25,889 bases of DNA from an uncultured Roseburia sp. (GCA_947652855.1 CANTEO010000037.1:1-25889); one strand, 5' to 3'; shown: positions 16,089 to 25,330, counted from the stretch's first letter. Program-made: numbers and translations. The notes: a model not told the origin generated them from the letters alone.

Positions 16089-17759
16089 ATGGAGAAGAGC
16101 AGTCAGTCATTGCAGTTGAAGAAGATAATCACGCAATCCATCATTTCAGTGATTACAGGAGCGGTTTTTTTGCTGCTTTCTGTGGGGACGAATGTTTGGA
16201 TGAGCCATGTGACGGATGAGGAGCTTGAGACGACAACTTTTTTGAATCAGTACAGGCTTGGGTCAAAGGCTCTGACTTTTGCGGTGCAGTCATATGCGGC
16301 CACTGGCGACAGGGAGCATTATGACGCTTATAGGAAAGAGCTGAATGAGGACAAGAACCGGGACGTCGCCAGGGCGGGCCTTGAGGACAATAAGATTACG
16401 GACGAAGAGTGGGCGCTTTTAGATCAGATTGCGGAGCTTTCAAACGGCCTGGTTCCTTTGGAGGAGGAGGCGTTAAAGCTTGCGGAAGAAGGGGACACGA
16501 AAGCTGCTATGTCATATGTGTTCGGAAAAGAGTATGAGGACACGACGAAGTCGATCAATGACATTACGGACGACGCGATCCGTCAAATTCAAGGCAGGGT
16601 AAGCAAAAATAAGAAGGGCCTTCGGATCTTTCAGATTATCATAGAGCTGCTTTACATAACATCTTTCATGTATTTGATTTACCAAATTATAAAGATCGTG
16701 AAATTTTCCAGAAAAGATCTGCTCGAGCCCATCATTAGCGTTTCGGATCAGATGATTCAGCTTTCTGAGGGGAATTTCCATGCAGAACTTGCGATGGAGG
16801 CGGATGAGAGCGAGGTTGGCAGGATGGTGTCCGCCATTATGCAGATGAAGCAGAATATTATTGGCATGATTTTGGAAATTTCCAGTATTTTGGAGCAAAT
16901 GGGGGATGGGGACTATCGTATTGAGATGCAGCAGGAGTACGTAGGGGAATTTGGGCAGATTAAAGATTCTTTTTTGAAAATCAACGAAAAGATGCATGAG
17001 ACGCTCAACACCATCCGGGAAGTGGCTCAGCAGATTGACAGCGGGTCGGAGCAATTGTCCTGCGCGGCCGTGGACCTGGCGGAGGGCAGCACGGAGCAGG
17101 CGTCGAATGTTTCGGATTTGGTGGTCCTTATTGACACAATGTACAAAAGCATGGAGAACAGCGCGAAAGAAGCCGCGGAGACGGTGGAGCTTTCCACTCA
17201 CGCCGGACAGGTGCTTTTGGTTGGCAATGAAAAAATGCAGGATCTGAAAGAGGCGATCGGAGAGATCAGCAAATGCTCTGAGGAGATCGGGGAAATTATC
17301 CGAACGATTGAATCAATCGCCTCCGAGACAAACCTGCTCTCGTTGAACGCCTCAATTGAGGCTGCGCGCGCAGGCGAGGCAGGAAAGGGATTTGCCATCG
17401 TGGCGGATCAGGTCAAGAATCTGGCCGATGAGTCCGCAAAGGCCGCAGGGGAGACGAATAAGCTGATTGAGCGGACGATCCTTGCGGTGGAGAAGGGGAC
17501 GACGATTGCGGATGAGGCTGCGGAGAGCATGAATGAGGTAATGAAGGGCGCGCGCGAGGCGACTGAAAAAATGGAGCAGACCTCTCAGATTTTAATCAAT
17601 GACGTCTCAAATATGCAAAAGATCAATGAGAACGTGGTACGTGTATCGGAAATTGTAGACAACAACTCCGCGGCTTCGCAGGAGACGGCGGCGGTCAGCG
17701 AGGAGCAGAAGGCCCAGGTAGAGTCTATGGTGGGCTTAGTGGAGCGCTTTCAGCTATAA
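16089..17759 (+). CDS. Methyl-accepting chemotaxis protein
   Basis: A 556-residue transmembrane chemoreceptor that would control CheA activity through an adaptor. In order: cytoplasmic N-terminus, TM1 (about 15-37), an all-helical extracellular sensor of about 140 residues (38-178) resembling four-helix-bundle ligand domains, TM2 (about 179-203), a HAMP domain (204-256, LSEGNFHAEL), a second HAMP-like unit (257-309, MGDGDYRIEM), and a signalling coiled coil (310-556). The conserved hairpin tip lies near 412-437, with NLLSLNASIEAARAGEAG and GFAIVADQV. No CheR/CheB pentapeptide is at the C-terminus. GGGGGAGGA precedes the ATG. No che or flagellar genes are nearby, so its pathway partners must be elsewhere. 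It stands between two hairpins with its own promoter. Confidence 0.93.
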   Translation: MEKSSQSLQLKKIITQSIISVITGAVFLLLSVGTNVWMSHVTDEELETTTFLNQYRLGSKALTFAVQSYAATGDREHYDAYRKELNEDKNRDVARAGLEDNKITDEEWALLDQIAELSNGLVPLEEEALKLAEEGDTKAAMSYVFGKEYEDTTKSINDITDDAIRQIQGRVSKNKKGLRIFQIIIELLYITSFMYLIYQIIKIVKFSRKDLLEPIISVSDQMIQLSEGNFHAELAMEADESEVGRMVSAIMQMKQNIIGMILEISSILEQMGDGDYRIEMQQEYVGEFGQIKDSFLKINEKMHETLNTIREVAQQIDSGSEQLSCAAVDLAEGSTEQASNVSDLVVLIDTMYKSMENSAKEAAETVELSTHAGQVLLVGNEKMQDLKEAIGEISKCSEEIGEIIRTIESIASETNLLSLNASIEAARAGEAGKGFAIVADQVKNLADESAKAAGETNKLIERTILAVEKGTTIADEAAESMNEVMKGAREATEKMEQTSQILINDVSNMQKINENVVRVSEIVDNNSAASQETAAVSEEQKAQVESMVGLVERFQL

Positions 17760-17812
17760 AGGGATGGCGTAAAAGCCTAAAGCAAAGGCAACGCCCTGGG
17801 GCATCCCTTTTT
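17758..17812 (+). terminator. Terminator after the chemoreceptor gene
   Basis: AAAGGGATG (17758-17766) pairs with CATCCCTTT (17802-17810), and the run continues to TTTTT (17808-17812). Inside it GGCGT/ACGCC (17766-17770 with 17791-17795) and GCCT/AGGC (17775-17778 with 17786-17789) stack into a branched or extended stem. The stem base overlaps the stop codon. A small TTGCGC/GCGCAA hairpin follows at 17811-17830. Confidence 0.85.
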
Positions 17813-17840
17813 GCGCAAAAAGATGCGCAAGAATAAGGTA

Positions 17841-17876
17841 ATGACATTTGCTTAGAAATGTGCTAAACTGTGTAAA
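17841..17876 (+). promoter_or_regulatory. Possible promoter for uppP
   Basis: Two overlapping readings exist. ATGACA (17841-17846) with TAAACT (17864-17869) has 17-nt spacing and a TG extension before the -10. TTGCTT (17848-17853) with TGTAAA (17871-17876) also has 17-nt spacing. The region directly follows the chemoreceptor terminator, so a promoter is expected here, but neither match is strong. Confidence 0.42.
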
Positions 17877-17906
17877 GATAAATTTTCTTACGAATGGGAG
17901 GCAGCT

Positions 17907-18782
17907 ATGTCATTATTAGAAGCGATACTCATGGGCGTGATTCAGGGAGTGACGGAATTTTTGCCGGTCAGCAGCTCCGGGCATCTGGCGTTATTCAAGA
18001 TTTTGTTTGGCGTGGAGACGGAGACGGGGATGCTCTTTGACGTGTTATTGCATTTGGGGACTTTGCTTGCGGTTTTCGCGGCATTTTATAAAGACATTTT
18101 CCACATGATAGGAGAGGGATTCGCCATTCTTGGGGATTTTTTCAAAAATGTCCTGATCTTTGCGGGAAATGCCTTTGGCAAAAGAGACGATCCCTATCAT
18201 AAGCTAATTGACAACAGCTATCGAAAATTTGTCATGCTGGTGATTGTGTCCACGATACCGACAGGAATCATCGGCATTGTCGCGTCTGACGTGGTGGAGG
18301 CGGCGTCTGAGATTTTGCTCGTAACGGGATGCTGCCTGATCCTCACCTCAGTTTTGCTGTTTTTGTCAGATCGGATTGCGGATGGCATGAAAACGCCTAG
18401 GAACGTCACATATTCCAATGCGTTTTTTATTGGAATCTGTCAGGGCCTTGCGACTTTGCCTGGCTTATCAAGATCTGGAACGACGATTACGGCATGCCTG
18501 TTCAGTAAGTTCAACCGAAAATTCGCAGTGAAATATTCTTTTATTATGTCCATTCCGGCGATCCTTGGGGCTGTCGTGCTGGAACTGACCGACCTAAAGG
18601 GCGTGGAGATCACCACATCGGACATCGGATGCTATGTGGCAGGCGTCCTTTGCGCGGCAGTGGTGGGATATCTCGCAATCAAAACAATGCTTGTCGTCGT
18701 AAGGCAGAAAAAATTCACCATCTTTTCTGTCTATTGTTTGTTGGTCGGAATTGTTTCCGTTGTGGGACATTTTATCGCTTAA
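17907..18782 (+). CDS. uppP: Undecaprenyl-diphosphatase UppP (BacA family)
   Basis: An integral membrane phosphatase that converts undecaprenyl diphosphate to the monophosphate, recycling the lipid carrier for peptidoglycan and other wall polymers; extra copies can give bacitracin tolerance. The 291-residue, very hydrophobic protein has both family signatures: QGVTEFLPVSSSGH at 13-26 (Gln13, Glu17, His26) and PGLSRSGTT from 185 with Arg189. About seven or eight membrane segments can be traced. A charged insert (GKRDDPYHK) lies in the middle loop. GGGAGG at 17896-17901 gives a normal ribosome site. It leads a closely spaced gene run that continues with ftsK 58 nt downstream, where no terminator is visible. 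Confidence 0.96.
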   Translation: MSLLEAILMGVIQGVTEFLPVSSSGHLALFKILFGVETETGMLFDVLLHLGTLLAVFAAFYKDIFHMIGEGFAILGDFFKNVLIFAGNAFGKRDDPYHKLIDNSYRKFVMLVIVSTIPTGIIGIVASDVVEAASEILLVTGCCLILTSVLLFLSDRIADGMKTPRNVTYSNAFFIGICQGLATLPGLSRSGTTITACLFSKFNRKFAVKYSFIMSIPAILGAVVLELTDLKGVEITTSDIGCYVAGVLCAAVVGYLAIKTMLVVVRQKKFTIFSVYCLLVGIVSVVGHFIA

Positions 18783-18840
18783 CTGGATGTTTGCAAGTAA
18801 CAGGGCAGCTTGTCTGAACTGTTTCCTGGATGGAGGAAGT

Positions 18841-21525
18841 ATGGCAGTAACAAAGAAAAAGGCTTCGACACAAAGGAGAGCCGCGTCCCGAACGCCTGTA
18901 AAGAGGACGAAGCGCAGGAAATCGAAAGGGCTGACAGTCAGGAATGAAACGTCTCTTTGGATTCTAGTGGCTGTGTCCATTTTGCTGTTCGCAAGCAATT
19001 TTGGGTTCGGCGGGAAAATCGGGAATGGGGCGAGCCATATTCTGTTTGGCCTGTTTGGCTTGTTGGCGTATGTGTTTCCGGTCATATTGCTGGTCGGATC
19101 CTTTTTTTTGATTTCCAATAAGAAGAATCATTTTGCAGTCCTAAAGTTCTTTGCAGGGTCTTTGCTGTTTTGCGCAATCAGTATGTTCTTGCAGCTTCTG
19201 ATACTGAACGAGGCTGCGTCGCCTTCCGGCATGATTGGGGGCGCATATGCGTATTCGTCGGCGCATAAGCTTGGCGGCGGGGCGTTGGGCGGCTTTTTCG
19301 CCTGGCTGTCCGTCCCGAATTTTGGGCTGATCGGCGCATACGCCATTGACATAGCCGCCATTATGATATCCTTTGTGATGCTGACGGGGCGTTCCGCGCT
19401 GCTTGGCATGAAGCATGGAGGAAAGAGAGTCTATGAGTCAGCCAGGGAGGACGCGGCGCGCATTCATGAGAATTACCAGAGGCGGCAGGAAGAGCAGAGG
19501 ATTCGGCGCATGGACAGAAAGGCAGAGGGCGTTGCGTTGGACACCAGCGTTGGGCCTGTAAAAAAGCCTTCCAAAGATGAAGTGAGCGAAATTAAGCCAA
19601 GGACGTCAAAAGAGCGAAAGGCACGGAAGAAGGAGGAGGCCAAAACGGCTCCCATTCTGCCGGACGCGGCGCTGACGCAGCCTGAGTTCATGGGGCAAGG
19701 CGGGATGCTGGAAGTGAATCCAGAAAATGCAAGGATGCCGGAAGAGCTGCCTTTGCCAGAGATTTACATAGAGCCAGTGGAGGCTGACAGGCAGCAGGTC
19801 AATCGAATGGAAACGGAGGACATCTTCCCGAAAAAAGAGATGCCGGAATATGAGGACGACGCAATGCTGCGGCAGATTTTGTCGGACGTGGGGAAAATGG
19901 CGGAGCCGTTCCCGAAAGAGCCGGTTATGGCGGTGGAAGAGGAGCAAAAGCCGGCTCAGAAAAAAACGTCTAAGGCAGGGCCATTGGACGCGGAGGAGGA
20001 CGATGCGATTGCAGGTCAGATGGACGCGTCCGCTGCGCAAAGGCTGCCAAAGCCCTATGTGTTCCCTCCGGTGAATCTGTTGAAAAAGGGAAGCGCAAAG
20101 ACGATGGGGGATTCCAGGGCGCATTTGATGGCGACAGCCAATAAGCTGCAGCAGACATTAAAGAACTTTGGGGTAAATGTGACAATCTCAAACGTCAGCA
20201 GCGGCCCGTCGGTGACGCGTTATGAAATTCAGCCGGAAATGGGCGTGAAGGTCAGCAAGATCGTCAATTTGACGGATGACATTAAGCTGAATTTGGCGGC
20301 TGCGGATATCCGCATGGAGGCGCCGATTCCAGGGAAAGCGGCAATCGGGATTGAGATTCCAAATAAGGAAAATGTCACGGTCATGTTCCGGGATCTGATT
20401 GAGTCAAAAGAATTCCAGGAAAACGGCTCAAACCTGGCGTTTGCCGCCGGAAAGGACATCGGCGGCCAGGTGGTCGTGACGGACATTGCAAAAATGCCTC
20501 ATGTATTGATCGCGGGAGCCACCGGCTCTGGAAAATCTGTCTGCATCAATACGATTATCATGAGCATTTTATATAAAGCCAATCCAGATGACGTGAAGCT
20601 GATTATGGTTGACCCAAAAGTGGTGGAGCTTAGCGTCTACAATGGGATACCGCATTTGATGATACCGGTCGTCACGGATCCCAAAAAAGCGGCTGGCGCC
20701 TTAAACTGGGCAGTTGCGGAGATGGATGACCGATATAAGAAATTTGCCGAATATGGCGTGCGTGACTTGAAAGGGTATAATGCAAAGATAGAGTCCATTG
20801 CGTCTATTGAGGATGAGGGCAAGCCGCAGAGGCTGCCCCAGATTGTAATTATTGTGGATGAGCTTGCGGATTTGATGATGGTAGCGTCCCATGAGGTGGA
20901 GACGGCGATTTGCCGTTTGGCGCAGCTTGCCAGGGCGGCGGGCCTGCATCTGATCATCGCCACGCAGCGTCCTTCGGTCAACGTCATTACCGGGCTGATT
21001 AAGGCGAATATGCCGTCCCGTATCGCATTTGCCGTGACTTCCGGCGTGGATTCCAGGACGATTTTAGACATGGTGGGCGCGGAGAAGTTGTTGGGGAAGG
21101 GAGATATGCTCTTTTTCCCGCAAAATTATCAGAAGCCGCTCCGCGTGCAGGGAGCTTTTGTCTCTGACAACGAGGTTTCTGACGTGGTGGAATTTTTGAA
21201 ACGGGAAAATGGCGCGGTGGAGTACAATCCGAACGTGCAGGAGAAGATGGAGCAGGCGGAAAGCCTCTCAGTCTCTATTTCAGACGCGTCTGCCGCAGAA
21301 GACGACAAGGATGTGTTATTCCGGGAAGTCGGAAGGTTTTTGATTGAGAGCGAAAAAGCCTCCATCGGGGCGATTCAAAGGAAATTTAAAGTAGGCTTCA
21401 ACCGCGCGGCGCGCATCATGGATCAATTGGGGGAGGCGGGCCTGGTAGGCCCGGAAGAAGGCACTAAGCCAAGGAAGATCCTGATGTCGCTGGAAGAATT
21501 TGAGCAATTCGTCAATGGGACATAA
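18841..21525 (+). CDS. DNA translocase FtsK/SpoIIIE
   Basis: A membrane-anchored hexameric motor that pumps double-stranded DNA during division or, as SpoIIIE, into the forespore. From ATG 18841 (GGAGGAAG 18832-18839 upstream) it has 894 residues; the open frame runs 30 codons further up, overlapping uppP, without family character. A basic N-terminus (1-35) precedes about four transmembrane segments (38-56, 67-90, 98-122, 161-182). A charged, low-complexity linker spans about 190-405. The motor domain has GATGSGKS at 559-566 and Walker B Asp673-Glu674 in IVDELADLMM. A C-terminal winged-helix gamma domain (about 825-894, VGFNRAARIMDQL) reads oriented DNA sequences. Sequence alone does not separate an FtsK from a SpoIIIE role. 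A TepA-like gene about 3 kb upstream echoes the Bacillus spoIIIE neighbourhood. Confidence 0.95.
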   Translation: MAVTKKKASTQRRAASRTPVKRTKRRKSKGLTVRNETSLWILVAVSILLFASNFGFGGKIGNGASHILFGLFGLLAYVFPVILLVGSFFLISNKKNHFAVLKFFAGSLLFCAISMFLQLLILNEAASPSGMIGGAYAYSSAHKLGGGALGGFFAWLSVPNFGLIGAYAIDIAAIMISFVMLTGRSALLGMKHGGKRVYESAREDAARIHENYQRRQEEQRIRRMDRKAEGVALDTSVGPVKKPSKDEVSEIKPRTSKERKARKKEEAKTAPILPDAALTQPEFMGQGGMLEVNPENARMPEELPLPEIYIEPVEADRQQVNRMETEDIFPKKEMPEYEDDAMLRQILSDVGKMAEPFPKEPVMAVEEEQKPAQKKTSKAGPLDAEEDDAIAGQMDASAAQRLPKPYVFPPVNLLKKGSAKTMGDSRAHLMATANKLQQTLKNFGVNVTISNVSSGPSVTRYEIQPEMGVKVSKIVNLTDDIKLNLAAADIRMEAPIPGKAAIGIEIPNKENVTVMFRDLIESKEFQENGSNLAFAAGKDIGGQVVVTDIAKMPHVLIAGATGSGKSVCINTIIMSILYKANPDDVKLIMVDPKVVELSVYNGIPHLMIPVVTDPKKAAGALNWAVAEMDDRYKKFAEYGVRDLKGYNAKIESIASIEDEGKPQRLPQIVIIVDELADLMMVASHEVETAICRLAQLARAAGLHLIIATQRPSVNVITGLIKANMPSRIAFAVTSGVDSRTILDMVGAEKLLGKGDMLFFPQNYQKPLRVQGAFVSDNEVSDVVEFLKRENGAVEYNPNVQEKMEQAESLSVSISDASAAEDDKDVLFREVGRFLIESEKASIGAIQRKFKVGFNRAARIMDQLGEAGLVGPEEGTKPRKILMSLEEFEQFVNGT

Positions 21526-21585
21526 CGGGGAGCTTTTTTGTGGCATATGAAATGGAGCAGGAAACATAGTTAGGAGGGAATCGGC

Positions 21586-23253
21586 ATGAAGACAGATATT
21601 GAGATCGCGCAGGAGGCGAAGCTGCTTCCGATTCAGGAGATAGCGAAAAAACTGAATATCCCGGAGGACGGGCTGGAGCTGTATGGAACATATAAAGCAA
21701 AAATATCCGATGAATATTTACAGAGCATAGAGCAAAACCCAACCGGAAAGCTGGTGCTTGTGACGGCGATTAACCCTACGCCGGCGGGAGAGGGGAAGAC
21801 GACGACGAGCATCGGCCTGGGGCAGGCGTTTGGGCGCCTTCAGAAGAAAGCCGTGCTTGCTTTGCGTGAGCCGTCTCTTGGCCCATGCTTTGGAATAAAG
21901 GGCGGCGCCGCAGGCGGCGGATATGCCCAGGCAGTTCCAATGGAAGATTTGAACCTGCATTTTACCGGGGATTTTCACGCCATCACGTCCGCGAATAATC
22001 TGCTGGCGGCGTTGTTAGATAACCATATTCAACAGGGAAACGCACTGAATATCGACCCAAGGCAGATTGTATGGAAGCGCTGCATGGATATGAATGACCG
22101 GGTCCTGCGGAATGTAGTAGTGGGCCTGGGCGGCAAGATGGACGGCATGGTGCGGGAGGATCATTTTGTGATTACCGTCGCGTCAGAGATCATGGCGATT
22201 CTGTGCCTTGCGGAGGATATGCAGGATTTGAAGCGCCGTCTGGAAAAGATTATCGTCGCCTATACATTTGACGGGGATCCGGTGACGGCGAAAGACTTAA
22301 GCGCCGCAGGCGCGATGGCCGCGCTGTTAAAGGACGCCATTAAGCCGAACCTGATTCAGACGTTGGAGCATACGCCGGCTATTGTCCATGGCGGGCCGTT
22401 TGCGAATATTGCCCATGGCTGCAACAGCGTCAGGGCGACGAAGGCGGGCCTGAAGCTGGCAGACATTGTCGTCACGGAGGCCGGATTTGGCGCGGACTTG
22501 GGCGCGGAGAAATTTTTTGACATTAAATGCCGCAACGCGGGCCTTGCCCCGGATTGCGTCGTCCTTGTCGCGACGGTGCGCGCCTTAAAATATAACGGCG
22601 GCGTGAAAAAGGCAGAGTTAGCCGCAGAAAATTTGGATGCCTTGAAGGCCGGGATCGCAAACCTGGAGAAGCATATAGAAAATTTACAAAAATATCATGT
22701 CCCGATTGTCGTGACCTTAAATTCCTTTGTCACGGACACAGACGCGGAAACCGAATATGTCGCTAATTTCTGCGAGGCGCATGGCTGTGCGTTTGCCGTG
22801 TCTAAGGTGTGGGAAAAAGGCGGCGAGGGCGGCGTCGCGCTTGCCGAAAAAGTGCTTGAGGCGTTGGGGCAGGAGAGCGGCTTTACGCCGTTATACCCGG
22901 ATAAAATGCCGTTGGAGGAGAAGATTGAGACGGTCGCGAGGGAAATTTATGGCGCGGACGGCGTCACCTACAGCCCCGCGGCGAAAAAAGAGCTGGATCG
23001 GATCACGAAGCTTGGGATGGGGAATTTTCCGGTCTGCATGGCAAAAACGCAGTATTCCCTGTCCGATGACCCTGGTAAGTTGGGAAGGCCGGAGGGCTTT
23101 ACCGTCAATGTCAGGGAAGTGTACGCGTCCGCAGGCGCGGGATTTGCCGTCGCCATTCTTGGCGCCATGATGACGATGCCGGGCCTGCCAAAGACTCCGG
23201 CCGCGAATGGAATTGACGTGACGGAGGAAGGGCGCATTACAGGATTATTTTAA
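21586..23253 (+). CDS. fhs: Formate--tetrahydrofolate ligase
   Basis: It joins formate to tetrahydrofolate at the cost of ATP, giving 10-formyl-THF for purine synthesis or for the methyl branch of acetogenesis. The 555-residue length is standard. The ATP-binding loop TPAGEGKT lies at 65-72. Other family stretches include REPSLGPCFGIKGGAAGGGYAQ split around residues 98-119, the FTGDFHAITSANNLLAA segment, and EAGFGADLGAEKF. AGGAGGG precedes the ATG. The gene lies 60 nt after ftsK and 18 nt before folD, which catalyses the next steps, so the pair forms a compact one-carbon module. Carbon-monoxide dehydrogenase and metF genes are not in the window, so acetogenic use cannot be inferred. Confidence 0.97.
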   Translation: MKTDIEIAQEAKLLPIQEIAKKLNIPEDGLELYGTYKAKISDEYLQSIEQNPTGKLVLVTAINPTPAGEGKTTTSIGLGQAFGRLQKKAVLALREPSLGPCFGIKGGAAGGGYAQAVPMEDLNLHFTGDFHAITSANNLLAALLDNHIQQGNALNIDPRQIVWKRCMDMNDRVLRNVVVGLGGKMDGMVREDHFVITVASEIMAILCLAEDMQDLKRRLEKIIVAYTFDGDPVTAKDLSAAGAMAALLKDAIKPNLIQTLEHTPAIVHGGPFANIAHGCNSVRATKAGLKLADIVVTEAGFGADLGAEKFFDIKCRNAGLAPDCVVLVATVRALKYNGGVKKAELAAENLDALKAGIANLEKHIENLQKYHVPIVVTLNSFVTDTDAETEYVANFCEAHGCAFAVSKVWEKGGEGGVALAEKVLEALGQESGFTPLYPDKMPLEEKIETVAREIYGADGVTYSPAAKKELDRITKLGMGNFPVCMAKTQYSLSDDPGKLGRPEGFTVNVREVYASAGAGFAVAILGAMMTMPGLPKTPAANGIDVTEEGRITGLF

Positions 23254-23271
23254 AAAAGGGAGGAAGAAGAA

Positions 23272-24111
23272 ATGGCTCAGATCATAGATGGGAAAAAGAT
23301 TTCAGCAGAGATCAAGGAAGAATTGAAGGAAAAAGTGAAGCAGTTGAAAGAGGCCGGCATAGAAGGCGCGCTGGCGGTCATTCAGGTAGGGGAGGATCCT
23401 GCTTCTAGCGTGTATGTGCGCAACAAAAAAAGAGCCTGTGAATATATTGGCATTCAGTCAAAGTCCTATGAGCTGCCTGAGTCTACGACGCAGGAGGAAT
23501 TGCTGGATTTGATTGCGAAGCTGAATCAGGATGATTCTGTAAACGGCATTTTGGTGCAGCTTCCGGTTCCGGGTCATATTGAAGAGAAAACCATCATCAA
23601 CGCGATTTCTCCAAAAAAGGATGTGGACGGCTTTCATCCAGAAAGCGTCGGTTCCCTTACGATTGGGCAGCCCGGCTTCATTTCCTGCACCCCGGCGGGA
23701 ATTATTGAGCTGCTGCGGCGCTCGGATGTAGAGATGGATGGAAAGCATTGCGTCATCGTTGGGCGCAGCAACATTGTCGGAAAGCCCATGGCGCTTCTGA
23801 TGCTTCGGGAAAACGCGACAGTGACGGTCGCCCATTCCCATACGAAAGATCTAAAGGAGCTTTGCGCGTCTGCGGATCTTTTGATTGTCGCGATCGGAAA
23901 AAAAGAGTTTATCACCGGAGAGTATATTAAGCCGGGGGCCGTAGTGATTGACGTCGGAATCCATAGGGATGAGAACAATAAGCTCTCCGGCGACGTGAAG
24001 TATGACGAGGCTGAGCCAAAAGCGTCCATGATCACGCCTGTCCCGGGCGGCGTGGGGCCGATGACGATCGCCATGCTTATGAAAAACTGCGTAGAGTCCA
24101 TGGCGCGTTAG
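23272..24111 (+). CDS. folD: Bifunctional methylene-THF dehydrogenase / methenyl-THF cyclohydrolase
   Basis: FolD interconverts 5,10-methylene-THF, methenyl-THF and 10-formyl-THF with NADP(H). The 279-residue protein shows the active-site motif SSVYVRNKKRA, with Tyr48 and the cyclohydrolase Lys52. It also has GILVQLPVPGHI for folate binding, DVDGFHPESVG, and the Rossmann stretch VIVGRSNIVGKPMA for the cofactor. The C-terminal TPVPGGVGPMTIAML is intact. GGGAGGA directly upstream supports the start. It follows fhs by 18 nt and precedes the zinc-ribbon protein gene by 16 nt. Confidence 0.97.
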   Translation: MAQIIDGKKISAEIKEELKEKVKQLKEAGIEGALAVIQVGEDPASSVYVRNKKRACEYIGIQSKSYELPESTTQEELLDLIAKLNQDDSVNGILVQLPVPGHIEEKTIINAISPKKDVDGFHPESVGSLTIGQPGFISCTPAGIIELLRRSDVEMDGKHCVIVGRSNIVGKPMALLMLRENATVTVAHSHTKDLKELCASADLLIVAIGKKEFITGEYIKPGAVVIDVGIHRDENNKLSGDVKYDEAEPKASMITPVPGGVGPMTIAMLMKNCVESMAR

Positions 24112-24127
24112 GCAGGGGCGGCATCCT

Positions 24128-25321
24128 ATGGTTTGTAAGAAATGTGGAGCTAAGCTTCGGAAGGATCGCATCTACTGCGACCAATGCGGAACTGCGGTGC
24201 AGTTAGTGCCGGATTATAATTTGTTGGATGAGGATGTCTTAAGCCATATTTTAAAAGAGGAGTCGGCAGGCGGCGAAGGGCGCCCCTCTGTGAAAAGGCC
24301 GCGCAGCGGTCAGGCGACGCCCTCTGGGCATTCCTCTAAGCGCAAGAGTCAGCGTGGCGGTCAGGAACGGCCTTCTGGGCAAACGCATCGGATCCATAAA
24401 AAATGGATTGCAGCCGGAACAGCCTTGTTTGCAGCCGTATTGTCCGTTTCCTCTTATTTTCTTTATCAGGGCATTCAAGAAAAGCGTTTCAACAGCTACG
24501 ATTATCAGTATCAGGCGGCTGGAGAGCATTTTCAAAATGGCGAGAATAACAAAGCCATCTCCTGTTATGCCCGGGCGATTGAGCTAAAGCCGAAGGATAA
24601 GAAGGCGCGCCGGGGGCTTGCGGACGTGTATTTGGACAGGAAGGACGAAAAAAACGCAGCCGCCATTCTGGAAGAGGTGGTCGCGCTGGATCCGGACGAC
24701 GAGGCGTCCCTGCGTACATTGATTGAGATTTATGATAAGAAAAAAGAATATGATAAGATCCTATCGTTACGGGAAAAAGCCGATTCCGAAGAGACGAAGG
24801 AGCTATTTGCGGATTATGTTGTCATGCAGCCGGAATTTGACAGCGCGCCGGGGACATACGCAAAGCCGCTTCTGCTTTCTATTTCTGTGCCAACAGGCCA
24901 GGAGGCTTATTTTACGACGGACGGAAAGGATCCATTGCTGCACGGGGAGCTTTACCGCAGCCCGATCTCGCTTAGCGAGGAGGGAACGACGGAGATTTTA
25001 GCGGCGGCGAAGAATAAGAAGGGCATATGCAGCGAGACCGTGTCAGCTAAATATACCATTTGCTTTGAAGTGCCGGATATGCCTTCTGTAACGCCGTCTG
25101 GAGGGACATATGACGCGCCTCAGATGATTTCCATACGCGTCCCTTTGGATTGCGTCGCTTATTACACCTGGGACGGGACGGATCCGACGCAAAGCTCGGC
25201 AAAGTATGCAGGCCCTTTGGAAATGCCGGAGGGGAATCAGGTGCTCTCTGTCCTTGCCGTAAACTCTGCGGGGAAGAAAAGCGGCGTTTACCGGGTGAAT
25301 TATATTTATATGCCGCAGTGA
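24128..25321 (+). CDS. Zinc-ribbon, single-pass membrane protein with TPR and two chitobiase-C-type beta domains
   Basis: No named function is known to me. Visible order: a zinc ribbon with Cys3, Cys6, Cys17 and Cys20; a polar, basic, Ser/Gly/Gln-rich linker (about 44-90); one transmembrane helix (about 93-114); TPR-like helices (about 122-228, with NNKAISCYARAIELKPKD and NAAAILEEVVALDPDD); and two tandem beta repeats (about 235-312 and 318-393). Each repeat begins P-G-T-Y or S-G-G-T-Y and contains YFTTDGKDP or YYTWDGTDP, typical of the CHB_HEX_C_1 domain. Basic residues before the helix suggest a cytoplasmic zinc ribbon and an extracellular C-terminal part. The ribosome site (AGGGGCGG) is modest. 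It lies between folD and rlmH with 16- and 9-nt gaps. A surface scaffold or envelope sensor is a guess. Confidence 0.8.
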   Translation: MVCKKCGAKLRKDRIYCDQCGTAVQLVPDYNLLDEDVLSHILKEESAGGEGRPSVKRPRSGQATPSGHSSKRKSQRGGQERPSGQTHRIHKKWIAAGTALFAAVLSVSSYFLYQGIQEKRFNSYDYQYQAAGEHFQNGENNKAISCYARAIELKPKDKKARRGLADVYLDRKDEKNAAAILEEVVALDPDDEASLRTLIEIYDKKKEYDKILSLREKADSEETKELFADYVVMQPEFDSAPGTYAKPLLLSISVPTGQEAYFTTDGKDPLLHGELYRSPISLSEEGTTEILAAAKNKKGICSETVSAKYTICFEVPDMPSVTPSGGTYDAPQMISIRVPLDCVAYYTWDGTDPTQSSAKYAGPLEMPEGNQVLSVLAVNSAGKKSGVYRVNYIYMPQ

Positions 25322-25330
25322 GGCGATGGG

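Noticed and set aside
21526..21585. Terminator between ftsK and fhs, suggested by GAGCTTTTTTG
   Set aside because: There is a T-run but no inverted repeat before it, so readthrough from ftsK to fhs is likely.
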